Source of the DNA: an uncultured Hungatella sp.
GTDB lineage: Bacteria > Bacillota > Clostridia > Lachnospirales > Lachnospiraceae
NCBI GenBank assembly: GCA_910585435.1
Contig: CAJUEJ010000040.1
Location: 1-31,146 of the forward strand
Direction: 5' to 3'
DNA: 31,146 nucleotides
The notes below the pieces were generated by a model. It saw nothing but the letters and a program-made list of their open reading frames with translations. It did no database searches and was not told the origin of the DNA. Made by a program: the position numbers and the translations under genes. Of this stretch, positions 22,089-31,146 are shown one piece after another (within the stretch, counting starts at the first letter, position 1; each line of letters begins with the position of its first letter).

Positions 22089-25000
22089 ATGTCATTACAG
22101 TTTATAATCGGAAGTTCCGGAGCCGGCAAGACCCGGCTTTTATACGAGAATCTGATCCGGCAGTCCATAGAAGAGCCTGATGGCCGCTTTATCGCCATTG
22201 TGCCGGAGCAGTTTACCATGCAGACACAGAAGGAAGTGGTGGCGCTGCACCCCTGCCACGGAACCCTGAATATTGATATTGTCAGTTTTCAGCGTCTTGC
22301 CTACCGTATTTTTGAGGAGCTGGGAGTGGAGCATCTGGAGGTTCTGGATGATATCGGGAAATCCATGGTTTTGAGGAGAGTGGTTTCGGGACAGAAAAAG
22401 AACCTGGGAGTTTATGCCGGCCATCTGAATCAGACCGGGTTTATCAACCATTTAAAATCCATGCTGTCGGAGCTGTATCAGTATGGAATCCGGCCGGAAG
22501 ATTTAAGGAGGGCCAGGGAGGAGGCAGCCAGCCCTCTGCTTCAGGAGAAGCTAAAGGATCTGTCTGTTATATATGAAGAATTTCAGAAAGCCATTGCAGA
22601 GCGTTTCATTACTGCGGAGGAGATTCTGGACGTGCTGTGCCGGGTGCTGCCGGAATCAAAGCTTATAAAAAACAGTGTGGTTACCCTGGACGGATATACA
22701 GGATTTACCCCGGTTCAGTACAGGATTGCAGAGCTTTTGATGATACGCGCAAAAAAGGTTGTGGTTACGGTCACCATGGATCCCAAAGCCCGGCCCTTTA
22801 AAAAGGAAGGCATCCACCATTTATTTTATATGGGAAAGGAGATGGTCACCAGGCTGAACCAGACGGCAGAAAGGCACAGGACAGAAAGAGACAGGGATGT
22901 TTTGCTGGATGGAAAAGTCCGCCGGTTTGAGGAGAGCCCGTCCATTGCTTTTATAGAAAGCCATCTCTACCGCTATACGGAATCGGCTGACTGGGAGCCG
23001 GAGGAGGTGGAGATATACAGGGCGGTTTCGCCGGGACAGGAGGTGGCGGCGGCAGCCAGCCAGATCCACCGTCTTGTGCAGGAGGAGCATATCCGTTACC
23101 GGGAGATCGCGGTAATCACCGGGGATCTGCCTGGATACCGGTATGAGCTTGTCAATCGTTTCCAGGCAGAGAATATTCCGTATTTTATGGACAGCAAAAA
23201 GAGCATTCTGGAAAATGTGATGGTGGAGTTTATACGTGCCATCCTGGAAGCGGTGGCCAGGGATTTTGACTACGAAAGCATGTTCCGCTTCTTAAAGACC
23301 GGCCTGGTGACAGACAACAGGCAGGAATTAGACCGGCTGGAGAATTACGTTTTGGCCCTGGGAATCCGGGGGTGGAAACGGTGGAACAGTACCTGGGAGC
23401 ATACGTACCGGGGAGGCAGGGATTTAAATCTTAAGGAGCTGAATGCATTCAGAGAACAGCTCCTCTCTCCCATAGAACCGTTGCGGGACGTGCTGAAAAG
23501 CGAAGAACGGACAGTCTCTTCCATGACAGATGGGGTGATCGCCTGCCTGGAGGCTTGCAGCGTAAAGGAAAAGCTTGAAGGGTACCGGGAATATTTTCAG
23601 AGCAGGGGACAGTACAGTCTGGCGAAAGAGTATGAACAGGTTTATGACAGGGTTATGGAACTGTTTGACAGGTTAAAGGACGTGCTGGGGGAGGAGACGG
23701 TCAGTGCAAGAGAGTACGGGCAGATTCTGGATGCAGGGTTTGGGGAGATTCAGGTGGGGGTGATTCCGGCTACGGCAGACAAGGTGGTGGTGGGAGATAT
23801 TACCAGAACCCGTCTGGATCAGATAAAGGTACTTATATTTATAGGAGTCAACGAAGGTGTGGTGCCTTCGAAAAAGGAGAGGGGAAGCCTGCTTACGGAT
23901 GGGGACAGGGAGGCACTGAAAAACTGCCGGATTGAACTGGCACCTACTTCCAGGGAGGACGGGCTGATGCAGCGGTACTATCTGTATCTGATGCTGACAA
24001 AGCCGTCTAAAAGGCTGATCCTGTCCTATGTGTCCTTTGACCAGGCAGGGAAAAGTAAAAGGCCCTCTTCCCTGGTGGGTGAGCTTTGCCGTCTGTTTCC
24101 CCGGCTGAGGATCCGGGATGTACAGCAGGGAAGGATCCACTCCAGGCAGGAAGGCAAAGAGCAGCTGATTCTGGGGCTGAGAAGCTATGGAGACAGGAAG
24201 ACGAAGTTTCTGGAGCTGTACCGTTTGTTTGCAAAGGAGCCGGAATACAGCCAGCTTGTAAAGTCGCTGACAGAGGCAGCTTTTTATTCCTACGAGAAAA
24301 AGGGCATCAGCCAGGCAGCAGCCAGGGCGCTTTACGGAAAAATCCTTCAGGGCAGCGTCACCAGGCTGGAACAGTATGCCGCCTGCGCCTATGCCCATTT
24401 TCTCCAGTTCGGGCTGGAGCTTTCTGAGCGGCAGGAGTATCAGATCGCCGCTGTGGATATGGGCAATATGTTCCACAGCTCCATTGATCTGTGTTTTAAG
24501 GAGCTGAAAAGCCAGGGAAGGAGCCTGACGGATCTGACAGAGATGCAGAGGAAAGAGCTGGCAAAGGCCTGTGTCCTTCAGGTGACGGAACAGTACGGCT
24601 ACACGATTTTTAAAGACTCTGCCAGAAATAAATACCTGGCAGGGAGAATTGAGCGAATGACGGACAGAACCCTGTGGGCTTTGTCAGAGCAATTAAAAAA
24701 AGGTGACTTTACACCTTCCGGCTTTGAGGTGTCATTCTCAGCCATCGACAATCTGAAGGCCATGAGAATACGGCTTTCGGATGAGGAAGAGATGCAGCTT
24801 CGGGGACGGATCGACCGGCTGGATGTGTGTGAAGACGACGACCATGTGTATGTGAAGATCATCGATTATAAATCAGGCGGGGCCAGATTTGATCTGGCGG
24901 CTGTGTATTATGGCCTGCAGCTGCAGCTGGTGGTGTATATGGATGCGGTGACAGAGCTGGAACAGCGCAAGAATCCGGGAAAGCAGGTGGTTCCCGCAGG

Positions 25001-25472
25001 AGTTTTTTATTATCAGATAAAGGATCCCCTGGCAGACAGGGAGGAAGCAGAGACGCCGGAGGAGATTGAGCAGCAGATCTTAAAACAGCTTCGGATGAAC
25101 GGCCTGGTGAACAGTGACCTGGAGGTAATCGGACACCTGGACCGCCAGATTGAGCAGAAATCGGATGTGATTCCGGTGGCCTTAAAAAACGGGATGATCC
25201 AGGAGCATTATTCCTCTGTAGCCAGCACCAGAAGATTTGAGATCCTCCGGGAATATGTCCGCAGCCAGCTAAAGAGAAGCGGCCAGGAGATCCTGGGAGG
25301 CAGAGCTGATGCACAGCCCTATACGGGAGGAAATGGGTCAGCCTGTGCGTATTGCCCCTATCACGGTGTCTGCGGCTTCGATGCCAGAATCGAAGGATGC
25401 CGGTTCCGGCGGTTCCCTCCCCTGAAGCCGGAGCAGGTGTGGCAGCTGATGGGGGATGAGGCAGAGGAATAG
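22089..25472 (+). CDS. addB: ATP-dependent helicase/deoxyribonuclease subunit B
   Basis: This 1127-residue subunit of the AddAB helicase-nuclease resects double-strand breaks for RecA loading and degrades foreign linear DNA. The start is MSLQFIIGSSGAGKT with the Walker A motif at residues 8-15. The C-terminal RecB-type nuclease has the GRIDRLDV...IIDYKSGG signature with D926 and K928 and the QLQLVVYMDA follow-up. Four cysteines for the [4Fe-4S] staple are in place: C766 in YAACAYAHF and C1086, C1089, C1095 (C-x2-C-x5-C). ATG 22089 is preferred behind AGGAGG (22072-22077, 11 bases); an in-frame ATG at 22041 would add 16 unrelated residues. addA follows after 62 bases. Confidence 0.96.
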   Translation: MSLQFIIGSSGAGKTRLLYENLIRQSIEEPDGRFIAIVPEQFTMQTQKEVVALHPCHGTLNIDIVSFQRLAYRIFEELGVEHLEVLDDIGKSMVLRRVVSGQKKNLGVYAGHLNQTGFINHLKSMLSELYQYGIRPEDLRRAREEAASPLLQEKLKDLSVIYEEFQKAIAERFITAEEILDVLCRVLPESKLIKNSVVTLDGYTGFTPVQYRIAELLMIRAKKVVVTVTMDPKARPFKKEGIHHLFYMGKEMVTRLNQTAERHRTERDRDVLLDGKVRRFEESPSIAFIESHLYRYTESADWEPEEVEIYRAVSPGQEVAAAASQIHRLVQEEHIRYREIAVITGDLPGYRYELVNRFQAENIPYFMDSKKSILENVMVEFIRAILEAVARDFDYESMFRFLKTGLVTDNRQELDRLENYVLALGIRGWKRWNSTWEHTYRGGRDLNLKELNAFREQLLSPIEPLRDVLKSEERTVSSMTDGVIACLEACSVKEKLEGYREYFQSRGQYSLAKEYEQVYDRVMELFDRLKDVLGEETVSAREYGQILDAGFGEIQVGVIPATADKVVVGDITRTRLDQIKVLIFIGVNEGVVPSKKERGSLLTDGDREALKNCRIELAPTSREDGLMQRYYLYLMLTKPSKRLILSYVSFDQAGKSKRPSSLVGELCRLFPRLRIRDVQQGRIHSRQEGKEQLILGLRSYGDRKTKFLELYRLFAKEPEYSQLVKSLTEAAFYSYEKKGISQAAARALYGKILQGSVTRLEQYAACAYAHFLQFGLELSERQEYQIAAVDMGNMFHSSIDLCFKELKSQGRSLTDLTEMQRKELAKACVLQVTEQYGYTIFKDSARNKYLAGRIERMTDRTLWALSEQLKKGDFTPSGFEVSFSAIDNLKAMRIRLSDEEEMQLRGRIDRLDVCEDDDHVYVKIIDYKSGGARFDLAAVYYGLQLQLVVYMDAVTELEQRKNPGKQVVPAGVFYYQIKDPLADREEAETPEEIEQQILKQLRMNGLVNSDLEVIGHLDRQIEQKSDVIPVALKNGMIQEHYSSVASTRRFEILREYVRSQLKRSGQEILGGRADAQPYTGGNGSACAYCPYHGVCGFDARIEGCRFRRFPPLKPEQVWQLMGDEAEE

Positions 25473-25534
25473 AAAGAGAAACGGAACAGGGGCTATATTG
25501 AGAAAAATGGAGAAGGAAGGCGGCAGGAAGGCAG

Positions 25535-28500
25535 ATGAATTGGACCAAGAAGCAGAAGCAGGTGATTGACGCCAGGGATCGGAGCCTTTTAGTGTCAGCG
25601 GCAGCAGGCAGTGGAAAAACGGCGGTTCTGGTAGAACGGATTGTCCGGTTGATCAGTGAGGGGGAGCATCCTCTTGACATTGACCGGCTTTTAGTCATGA
25701 CATTTACCAATGCGGCGGCGGCAGAGATGCGGGAGAGGATTTCCCAGGCTATTGAGAAACAGCTGGCGGCGAATCCGGAATCTCTTCACCTTCAGGCCCA
25801 GGCGGCGCTGGTTCCCTATGCTCAGATTACAACCATAGACAGCTTTTGCCTGCATCTGATCCGCAATCATTTTAATCTGTTAGATGTGGATCCGGCTTTT
25901 CGGATCGGGGATGAGGGGGAGCTTATCCTGATGCGGGCGGACGTGATGGAGCGGATGCTGGAAGAGTACTATGAAAAGGAGGATTTGGAATTTCAGCGTT
26001 TTGTAGACACCTATGCAACCGGGAAGTCAGACGGGGGGATCGAAGAGTATATTATGCAGGTCTATGCCTTTGCCCAGAGCAACCCATTTCCCGGGGAATG
26101 GATAGAAAGCTGCCGGGAAGAGCTGAGGCAGACAGGCCAGGGAAATATGAGTGAGAGCAGATGGATGAAATATCTTATGAGGGATGTCCGTCTGCAGCTT
26201 GGGGAGCTGGCAGAGCAGCTTTGGGAGGCTATGGATATCTGCAGGGAGCCTGGAGGGCCGGAGGTATATCTGGCCAATCTGCAGCAGGAATATGACATGC
26301 TGATCCAGCTTTACAGAGCAAAGGATTATGAGGAGCTGAACCGGCTGCTGGCACAGGCAGCCTTCGGACGGCTGGCAGCTGCCAGAAGCAAGGAGATTGA
26401 CCCGGACAAGAAAGAGGCTGTCACCGGCTGCCGGGACAGGGTAAAAAAGGCGGTAGGCAGTTTAAAAGAGCAGTACGGTACAGTGCCTGAGGCTCAGGCG
26501 GCACAGGACATGGCAGAGACAAAAGAGGTGGTACTTAAGCTTTTGGAGCTGGCAGAAGAATTCTCCCGCCGTTATCAGGAGACCAAGCGGGATAAAAATA
26601 TTGTGGATTTCAATGATCTGGAACACTATGCCCTGGACATCCTGGTGAAGAGAGGGGATACAGAAGAAAAAGGCGGCCCGGGCCTTGTCTACACGGAAAC
26701 GGCAGATGAGCTAAGCAGGCAGTATGGAGAGATTCTGGTGGACGAGTATCAGGACAGCAATTACGTTCAGGAAACCCTGATACAGAGCCTATCTGGTGAG
26801 CGGTTTGGCAGGCCCAACGTGTTTATGGTAGGGGATGTGAAGCAGAGCATCTATAAATTCCGTCTGGCCCGTCCGGAACTGTTTATGGAAAAATATGAAA
26901 CCTACACCACAGAGGAAAGCAGCCATCAGAAAATCGAGCTGCACCAGAATTTCAGAAGCAGGGCCTGTGTGCTTGACAGTGTCAATGCCATATTTTATAA
27001 AATCATGACCAAAAACCTGGGGAATGTGGCGTATACCCAGGAGGCGGCGTTGCATCCGGGGGCGGTGTTCGAAACGTATGAAGAGACAGAAGGAATTCAT
27101 TTGCAGACAGAGACCCCTGTAGAGATTCTCCTGGCGGATACAGGGAAGGAATCTATGGGACAGATGGATCCGGATATGGCAGACTATACTGCCAGGGAGA
27201 TCGAGGCGAAGATAATTGCAGAAAAGATCCGCAGCCTGACCGATCCGGTGAATGGCCTTGGAATCTGGGATAAGGAGAAACAGTGTTACCGCCTGGCCGG
27301 ATATGGGGATATGGTGATTCTTCTCAGGAGCATCAGCGGCTGGAGCCAGGCCTTTATCAATGTGCTGACTCAGGAGGGGATTCCGGCTTACGCGGAGACG
27401 GGCACAGGGTATTTTGACACCATAGAGGTGGAAACCGTGCTGGCTGCCCTTTCGGTGATTGACAATCCTATGCAGGATATTCCCCTGGCTGCTGTTCTTA
27501 CTTCTCCCATGGCACAGGTTACAGATGAGGAGCTGGCATGGATGGTATCTGCTTATAAGGGGGAGACAGATAAAGGGCAGGACAGAGGGCTTTACGGGGC
27601 TTTTCAGTATTGGATACAGGAAAAGGAGGGAGAACCGGGGGAGTACAGGGCAAGCTTCCCTGCTTTGTACAGGAAGCTGAAGCAGATAAACATGCTTTTT
27701 GAGGAGCTTAGATTTCAGGCCTCCTACCTGCCTATCCATGAGCTGATCTATCAGGTCTATGATAGAACAGGGTACTATGATTACGTATCCGCCATGCCGG
27801 CCGGAGAGACCAGAAGGGCCAATCTGGATATGCTGGTGGAGAAGGCGGCCGTCTACGAGAAAACCAGCTACAAGGGCCTGTTTCAGTTTATCCGCTATAT
27901 CCATAAGCTGAGAAAATATGAGACAGATTTCGGAGAGGCGTCTGTTTCCGGCAAATACGAAAATATGGTCCGGATCATGAGCATTCATAAAAGCAAAGGC
28001 CTGGAGTTTCCTGTTGTGTTCCTGGCGGGAATAGGAAAGACCTTCAACAAGCAGGATATCCGGGGGAAATTAATCATCGATTCGGATCTGGGTATAGGGA
28101 CGGATTACCTGGATTTGGAGCTAAGGACCAAGACATCTACATTGAAGAAAAATGTGCTGAAGCGGAAAATGGATCTGGACAACCTGGGGGAGGAGTTGAG
28201 GGTACTGTATGTGGCTATGACAAGAGCCAGGGAAAAGCTGATTCTCACAGGGACGGACCGATCTCTGGGGAAGAAGCTGGAAAAATGGCCGCAGGTTACA
28301 GGTTACGGCGGGCTTCCCTATACGATTCTGACAACAGCAGGTTCGTATCTTGACTGGATTCTGATGACCTGCCCTGAGAAAAATCCTCTGTTTCAGGTGA
28401 AAGAGATTCCTGTGGAGTCTCTGGTAAGCACAGAGGTTTTGCGGCAGATAGAAAAAAGAGTTTCCAAAGAAGAGCTTCTGGGGCTGGACACGGAGAGAAC

Positions 28501-29269
28501 CTATGACGAAGAGATAGCAGAGCAGCTAAAACAATGCCTCAGCTATCAATACCCGTACGAGGCAGATATTAACCTGTATACAAAGATAACAGTGTCAGAG
28601 TTAAAGAGGCTGGGGCAGGAGGCAGAGGAGTTTGACGGGCTGTCTCAGCCGGAAGCAGCCGCCTTCCTTTGGGAGGAGGCCGGAAAGGAAAGCGGACAGG
28701 GGGACACAGAGCCGGACGGCGGCGGGCAGAAGCTTAAGAAGCAGACCATGGAGGAGGCGGCAAAAAGAGGAACCGCCTATCACCGTATTCTGGAGCTTCT
28801 GGATTTTACGGCGGTTTCTGCAAAGGAGGATGTGGTGAAACAGTTTCGGGGGCTTCTTGCCGACGGGAAAATTTCCGAAGCTGCCGTAGAAAAGGTAAGG
28901 CCGGACGGGATCTGGCGTTTGGCGGCCTCTCCTTTAGGCAGGCGGATAGCCAGGGCCCAGGCAGCGGGCCGCTGCCGCAGGGAGCAGCAGTTTGTCATGG
29001 GGATTCCGGCCCGGGATATAGGGGCAGGAGATTCTGAGGAGCTGGTATTGATACAGGGAATTATCGATGCCTATCTGGAAGAGGAAGACGGCCTGGTGCT
29101 GATTGATTATAAGACAGACTATATTTTGCAGGGGCAGGAGGAAATCCTGATAAAAAGATACGGCAAACAGATGGATTATTACCAGAAAGCGCTGGAGCAG
29201 ATTGCAGGGAAAAGGGTGAAGGAACGGATCATTTATTCATTCTCTTTAAATAAGGAAGTACCCTTGTAA
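25535..29269 (+). CDS. addA: ATP-dependent helicase/nuclease subunit A
   Basis: This 1244-residue UvrD-like helicase with a C-terminal RecB-type nuclease is the partner of AddB. It translocates 3' to 5' and cuts one strand. Motifs: Q-motif region WTKKQKQVIDAR, Walker A AAAGSGKT (22-29), MTFTNAAAAEMRERI (motif Ia), ILVDEYQDSN with D403/E404 (motif II), MVGDVKQSIYKFR (motif III), LHQNFRSR (motif IV), IMSIHKSKGLEFPVVFLAG (motif V) and LRVLYVAMTRAREKL (motif VI). The nuclease has the GTAYHRILELLDF block and IDYKTDYI with D1191 and K1193. The length matches Firmicutes AddA. AGGAAG just precedes the ATG. It is in the normal addB-addA order and probably one operon. Confidence 0.97.
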   Translation: MNWTKKQKQVIDARDRSLLVSAAAGSGKTAVLVERIVRLISEGEHPLDIDRLLVMTFTNAAAAEMRERISQAIEKQLAANPESLHLQAQAALVPYAQITTIDSFCLHLIRNHFNLLDVDPAFRIGDEGELILMRADVMERMLEEYYEKEDLEFQRFVDTYATGKSDGGIEEYIMQVYAFAQSNPFPGEWIESCREELRQTGQGNMSESRWMKYLMRDVRLQLGELAEQLWEAMDICREPGGPEVYLANLQQEYDMLIQLYRAKDYEELNRLLAQAAFGRLAAARSKEIDPDKKEAVTGCRDRVKKAVGSLKEQYGTVPEAQAAQDMAETKEVVLKLLELAEEFSRRYQETKRDKNIVDFNDLEHYALDILVKRGDTEEKGGPGLVYTETADELSRQYGEILVDEYQDSNYVQETLIQSLSGERFGRPNVFMVGDVKQSIYKFRLARPELFMEKYETYTTEESSHQKIELHQNFRSRACVLDSVNAIFYKIMTKNLGNVAYTQEAALHPGAVFETYEETEGIHLQTETPVEILLADTGKESMGQMDPDMADYTAREIEAKIIAEKIRSLTDPVNGLGIWDKEKQCYRLAGYGDMVILLRSISGWSQAFINVLTQEGIPAYAETGTGYFDTIEVETVLAALSVIDNPMQDIPLAAVLTSPMAQVTDEELAWMVSAYKGETDKGQDRGLYGAFQYWIQEKEGEPGEYRASFPALYRKLKQINMLFEELRFQASYLPIHELIYQVYDRTGYYDYVSAMPAGETRRANLDMLVEKAAVYEKTSYKGLFQFIRYIHKLRKYETDFGEASVSGKYENMVRIMSIHKSKGLEFPVVFLAGIGKTFNKQDIRGKLIIDSDLGIGTDYLDLELRTKTSTLKKNVLKRKMDLDNLGEELRVLYVAMTRAREKLILTGTDRSLGKKLEKWPQVTGYGGLPYTILTTAGSYLDWILMTCPEKNPLFQVKEIPVESLVSTEVLRQIEKRVSKEELLGLDTERTYDEEIAEQLKQCLSYQYPYEADINLYTKITVSELKRLGQEAEEFDGLSQPEAAAFLWEEAGKESGQGDTEPDGGGQKLKKQTMEEAAKRGTAYHRILELLDFTAVSAKEDVVKQFRGLLADGKISEAAVEKVRPDGIWRLAASPLGRRIARAQAAGRCRREQQFVMGIPARDIGAGDSEELVLIQGIIDAYLEEEDGLVLIDYKTDYILQGQEEILIKRYGKQMDYYQKALEQIAGKRVKERIIYSFSLNKEVPL

Positions 29270-29325
29270 AGAGAAGAACTTGTCTTTGGGGCTGATACAT
29301 ATTAATTTTAGGAGGAAAAATATAT

Positions 29326-31041
29326 ATGAGGCAGAAAAGTGAGAAGGAACGGATGCTGTGGGCGCAGTTTGACGCCCTGGAGCTGGGAAGCGGATGGTCA
29401 GAGGAGGATATCACAAAGCCTCAGATTCTGATTGAGGATGTATACGGAGACTCCCATCCGGGAAGCGTGCATCTGAACCAGCTGACAGACCAGGTAAAGT
29501 GGGGCGTCCTGGAGCGGGGAGGGTACGGAGCCAAATATCACATCACAGATATCTGCGACGGCTGCGCCCAGGGGCATGACGGCATGAATGCGGTGCTGGC
29601 GTCCAGAGAGGCTATCTGCGATATGGTGGAGGTTCACGCCAGTGCGGTTCCGTGGGACGGCGTGGTGATGTCCAGCTCCTGCGACAAATCCATCCCGGCT
29701 CACTTAAAAGCAGCAGCCAGAATGGATATTCCCGCCATCTTCCTGCCGGGAGGCAGCATGAGGCCGGGGCCTGACATGACCACATCCCTGGTGGCAGGAG
29801 ATATCTCCCTGCGGCAGAAGCGTAAGGACGCCATCACCCAGGAGGAGATACGGGCCTACAAGATTACGGGATGCCCTTCTGTGGGCGCGTGCACATTTTT
29901 AGGAACCGCCTCCACCATGCAGTGTATGGCAGAGGCCCTGGGGATGGCTCTCCCGGGAAGCGCCCTGGTGCCGGCTACCATGAGGGATATTCTGGAATAC
30001 GCACGTCTGGCCGGACGGAAAATCATGGAATTGGCTGAAAAGGAGATTACTCCCAGCCAGATTATGACTCTGGGGGCTTTTAAAAATGCCATTGTGATTC
30101 ACAGCGCCATCGGAGGCTCCACCAACGCCACCATCCATCTGCCCTCTATCGCCAGGGAGGCAGGCCTGTCTCTGCCTATGGAGTGGTTTGACCAGATTAA
30201 CCATAAGGTGCCCCATCTGTGCAACATCAACCCCAGCGGCCGGCATCTGACGGAAAGCTTCTGGTTTGCAGGAGGGATTCCTATGGTTCAGTGGATGTTA
30301 AAGGACTATCTGGACCTGGATGTAATGACCGTGACCGGCCGGACGCTGGGAGAGAACCTGGAGATGATACAGAGGGATGGGTTCTTTGAGCGGAACTTAG
30401 GCTATCTTCACAATTACGGCCTGGAGAGGGAGGATGTGATTTTCCCGCTGGAGAAGGTGAAGGAAAATGGTTCCGTGGCGATTCTGAAAGGGAATATTGC
30501 CCCGGAGGGTTCTGTCATCAAGTATTCTGCCTGCACGGAGGAGATGCGTGCTCATAAAGGAACAGCCAGAGTGTATGACAGCGAGGAGGCGGCTCACGAC
30601 GACGTGGTGGCAGGCAAGATTAACCCGGGGGATATTCTTGTGATTCGCTACGAGGGGCCCAGGGGAAGCGGGATGCCGGAGATGTTAATGACTACGGAGG
30701 CCATTGTGTGCGACAAGGCTTTAAACGGCACGGTTTCCTTGGTGACAGACGGGCGGTTTTCCGGTGCCACCAGAGGAGCGGCTATCGGGCATGTGTCTCC
30801 GGAGGCGGCCAGAGGCGGGCCTTTGGCTTATGTGAGGACCGGGGATATTATTGCGTACGACGTGGAGAAGCGGCAACTGAATGTGGTGGGAATCCAAGGG
30901 AAAGAGATGTCCGGGGAAGAGGTACAGGCTGTTTTTGAGGAGAGGAAGAAGGAGGGGTATAAGAAGCCTTCCGGAAGAAAAGGGATGTACAGGCGGTATA
31001 CGGAGTATGCTTTGTCGGCTATGGAGGGGGCTGGGTATTGA
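29326..31041 (+). CDS. IlvD/Edd-family dehydratase (dihydroxy-acid or sugar-acid dehydratase)
   Basis: This 571-residue iron-sulfur dehydratase contains DSHPGSVHLNQLTDQV, DICDGCAQGHDGMN, MSSSCDKSIPAHLKAAARMD and ITGCPSVGACTFLGTASTMQ. Likely cluster ligands are C77 (CDG), C119 (CDK) and C189 (VGAC). C80 and C183 are extra. The family removes water from 2,3-dihydroxy acids in valine/isoleucine synthesis or from sugar acids such as arabinonate and xylonate. Segments such as CDKSIPAHL and PGGSMRPGP differ from canonical IlvD (CDK.xPGM), so a sugar-acid substrate is quite possible. No other branched-chain or sugar-acid gene is in the window to decide. AGGAGG lies close before the ATG, and the C-terminus MYRRYTEYALSAMEGAGY is typical. 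Automatic annotation would likely name it ilvD. Confidence 0.85.
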   Translation: MRQKSEKERMLWAQFDALELGSGWSEEDITKPQILIEDVYGDSHPGSVHLNQLTDQVKWGVLERGGYGAKYHITDICDGCAQGHDGMNAVLASREAICDMVEVHASAVPWDGVVMSSSCDKSIPAHLKAAARMDIPAIFLPGGSMRPGPDMTTSLVAGDISLRQKRKDAITQEEIRAYKITGCPSVGACTFLGTASTMQCMAEALGMALPGSALVPATMRDILEYARLAGRKIMELAEKEITPSQIMTLGAFKNAIVIHSAIGGSTNATIHLPSIAREAGLSLPMEWFDQINHKVPHLCNINPSGRHLTESFWFAGGIPMVQWMLKDYLDLDVMTVTGRTLGENLEMIQRDGFFERNLGYLHNYGLEREDVIFPLEKVKENGSVAILKGNIAPEGSVIKYSACTEEMRAHKGTARVYDSEEAAHDDVVAGKINPGDILVIRYEGPRGSGMPEMLMTTEAIVCDKALNGTVSLVTDGRFSGATRGAAIGHVSPEAARGGPLAYVRTGDIIAYDVEKRQLNVVGIQGKEMSGEEVQAVFEERKKEGYKKPSGRKGMYRRYTEYALSAMEGAGY

Positions 31042-31058
31042 GAGGGGGATTAGAGAAG

Positions 31059-31146
31059 GGTCCGCCCGGAGAGCGAATGATATTCTTTCTCCTGGGCACG
31101 CTCGCGCTACGTGAAGAGCGTAGCGGTACTAAGGCGCTAAAAGACA
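31059..31146. repeat. Hairpin-bearing repeat-like sequence at the right edge, incomplete
   Basis: CGCTACG (31105-31111) pairs with CGTAGCG (31119-31125) around the loop TGAAGAG. The sequence GCGGTACTAAGGCGCT follows and the window ends at 31146. It does not look like coding sequence nor like a terminator (no T-run). From memory, similar hairpin sequences recur between genes of Lachnospiraceae, but I cannot verify it here. The stretch starts 18 bases after the dehydratase stop. Confidence 0.4.

Noticed and set aside
26789..27988. Long open frame on the minus strand (about 400 codons)
   Set aside because: It lies entirely inside addA, whose helicase motifs are unmistakable on the + strand. The translated minus-strand sequence has no recognisable domain and is rich in His, Leu and Arg, as expected of a shadow frame.
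29326..31041. Apparently missing first iron-sulfur cysteine (Gly46) in the IlvD/Edd protein
   Set aside because: A large group of dehydratases has PGH/PGS-type sequence at this place and carries the ligand in the CDG motif instead, which is present here as C77.

Overview
The window looks like a chromosomal core segment of a Clostridia member, most likely of the Lachnospiraceae. The pointers are an NfnA-NfnB pair, the DapL branch of lysine/diaminopimelate synthesis, a glnA followed by an ANTAR-domain regulator, an AddA/AddB recombination nuclease rather than RecBCD, AGGAGG-type ribosome binding sites, frequent GTG starts and many HAD/MATE/AAA-type genes of gut Clostridia. The genus is inference. 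Gene density is high and nearly everything is on the + strand. No rRNA, tRNA, CRISPR array, prophage or insertion sequence was recognised.

Layout. 1-2081: the end of nfnA and all of nfnB (electron bifurcation between NADH, NADPH and ferredoxin). 2100-3791: an accessory island with two copies of a short intergenic element, a promoter, and an AAA-ATPase/PD-(D/E)XK gene broken by a frameshift, probably an internal deletion. 3836-6723: deoB and, overlapping it by one base, an orphan GspE/PilB-type ATPase. 6735-7192: a convergent DtxR/MntR-like metal repressor with its own promoter. 7443-10525: a HAD phosphatase, then a metal-efflux unit (promoter, SmtB/CadC-type operator, ArsR repressor, P1B-type Zn/Cd/Pb ATPase). 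10540-13168: a polar amino acid ABC transporter operon (binding lipoprotein, permease, ATPase) with a hairpin leader, a 19-bp tandem repeat between two genes and a clear terminator. 13191-15285: promoter, structured leader, glnA and the ANTAR regulator. 15339-17510: another copy of the short intergenic element, then dapF and dapL, two steps of the same pathway. 17534-19986: a MATE transporter, a 58-residue protein and uridine phosphorylase, ending at a bidirectional terminator. 20000-21925 (- strand): a second MATE transporter and an FMN-binding-like membrane-anchored protein. 21951-29269: a divergent promoter region, then addB and addA. 29326-31041: an IlvD/Edd dehydratase. The right edge holds the start of a hairpin-bearing repeat-like sequence.

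The genes are mostly housekeeping: redox balance, nitrogen assimilation, lysine/peptidoglycan precursors, nucleoside salvage (deoB and udp), metal homeostasis and DNA repair. No complete new defence or biosynthetic system is visible. The most interesting non-routine signals are a dispersed ~50-bp element (2207-2255 and 15339-15392, with a reduced copy near 2140-2192) carrying a conserved mini-ORF beginning M-(C/W)-GGASAAG, and the structured glnA leader next to an ANTAR RNA-binding regulator with a degenerate receiver domain.
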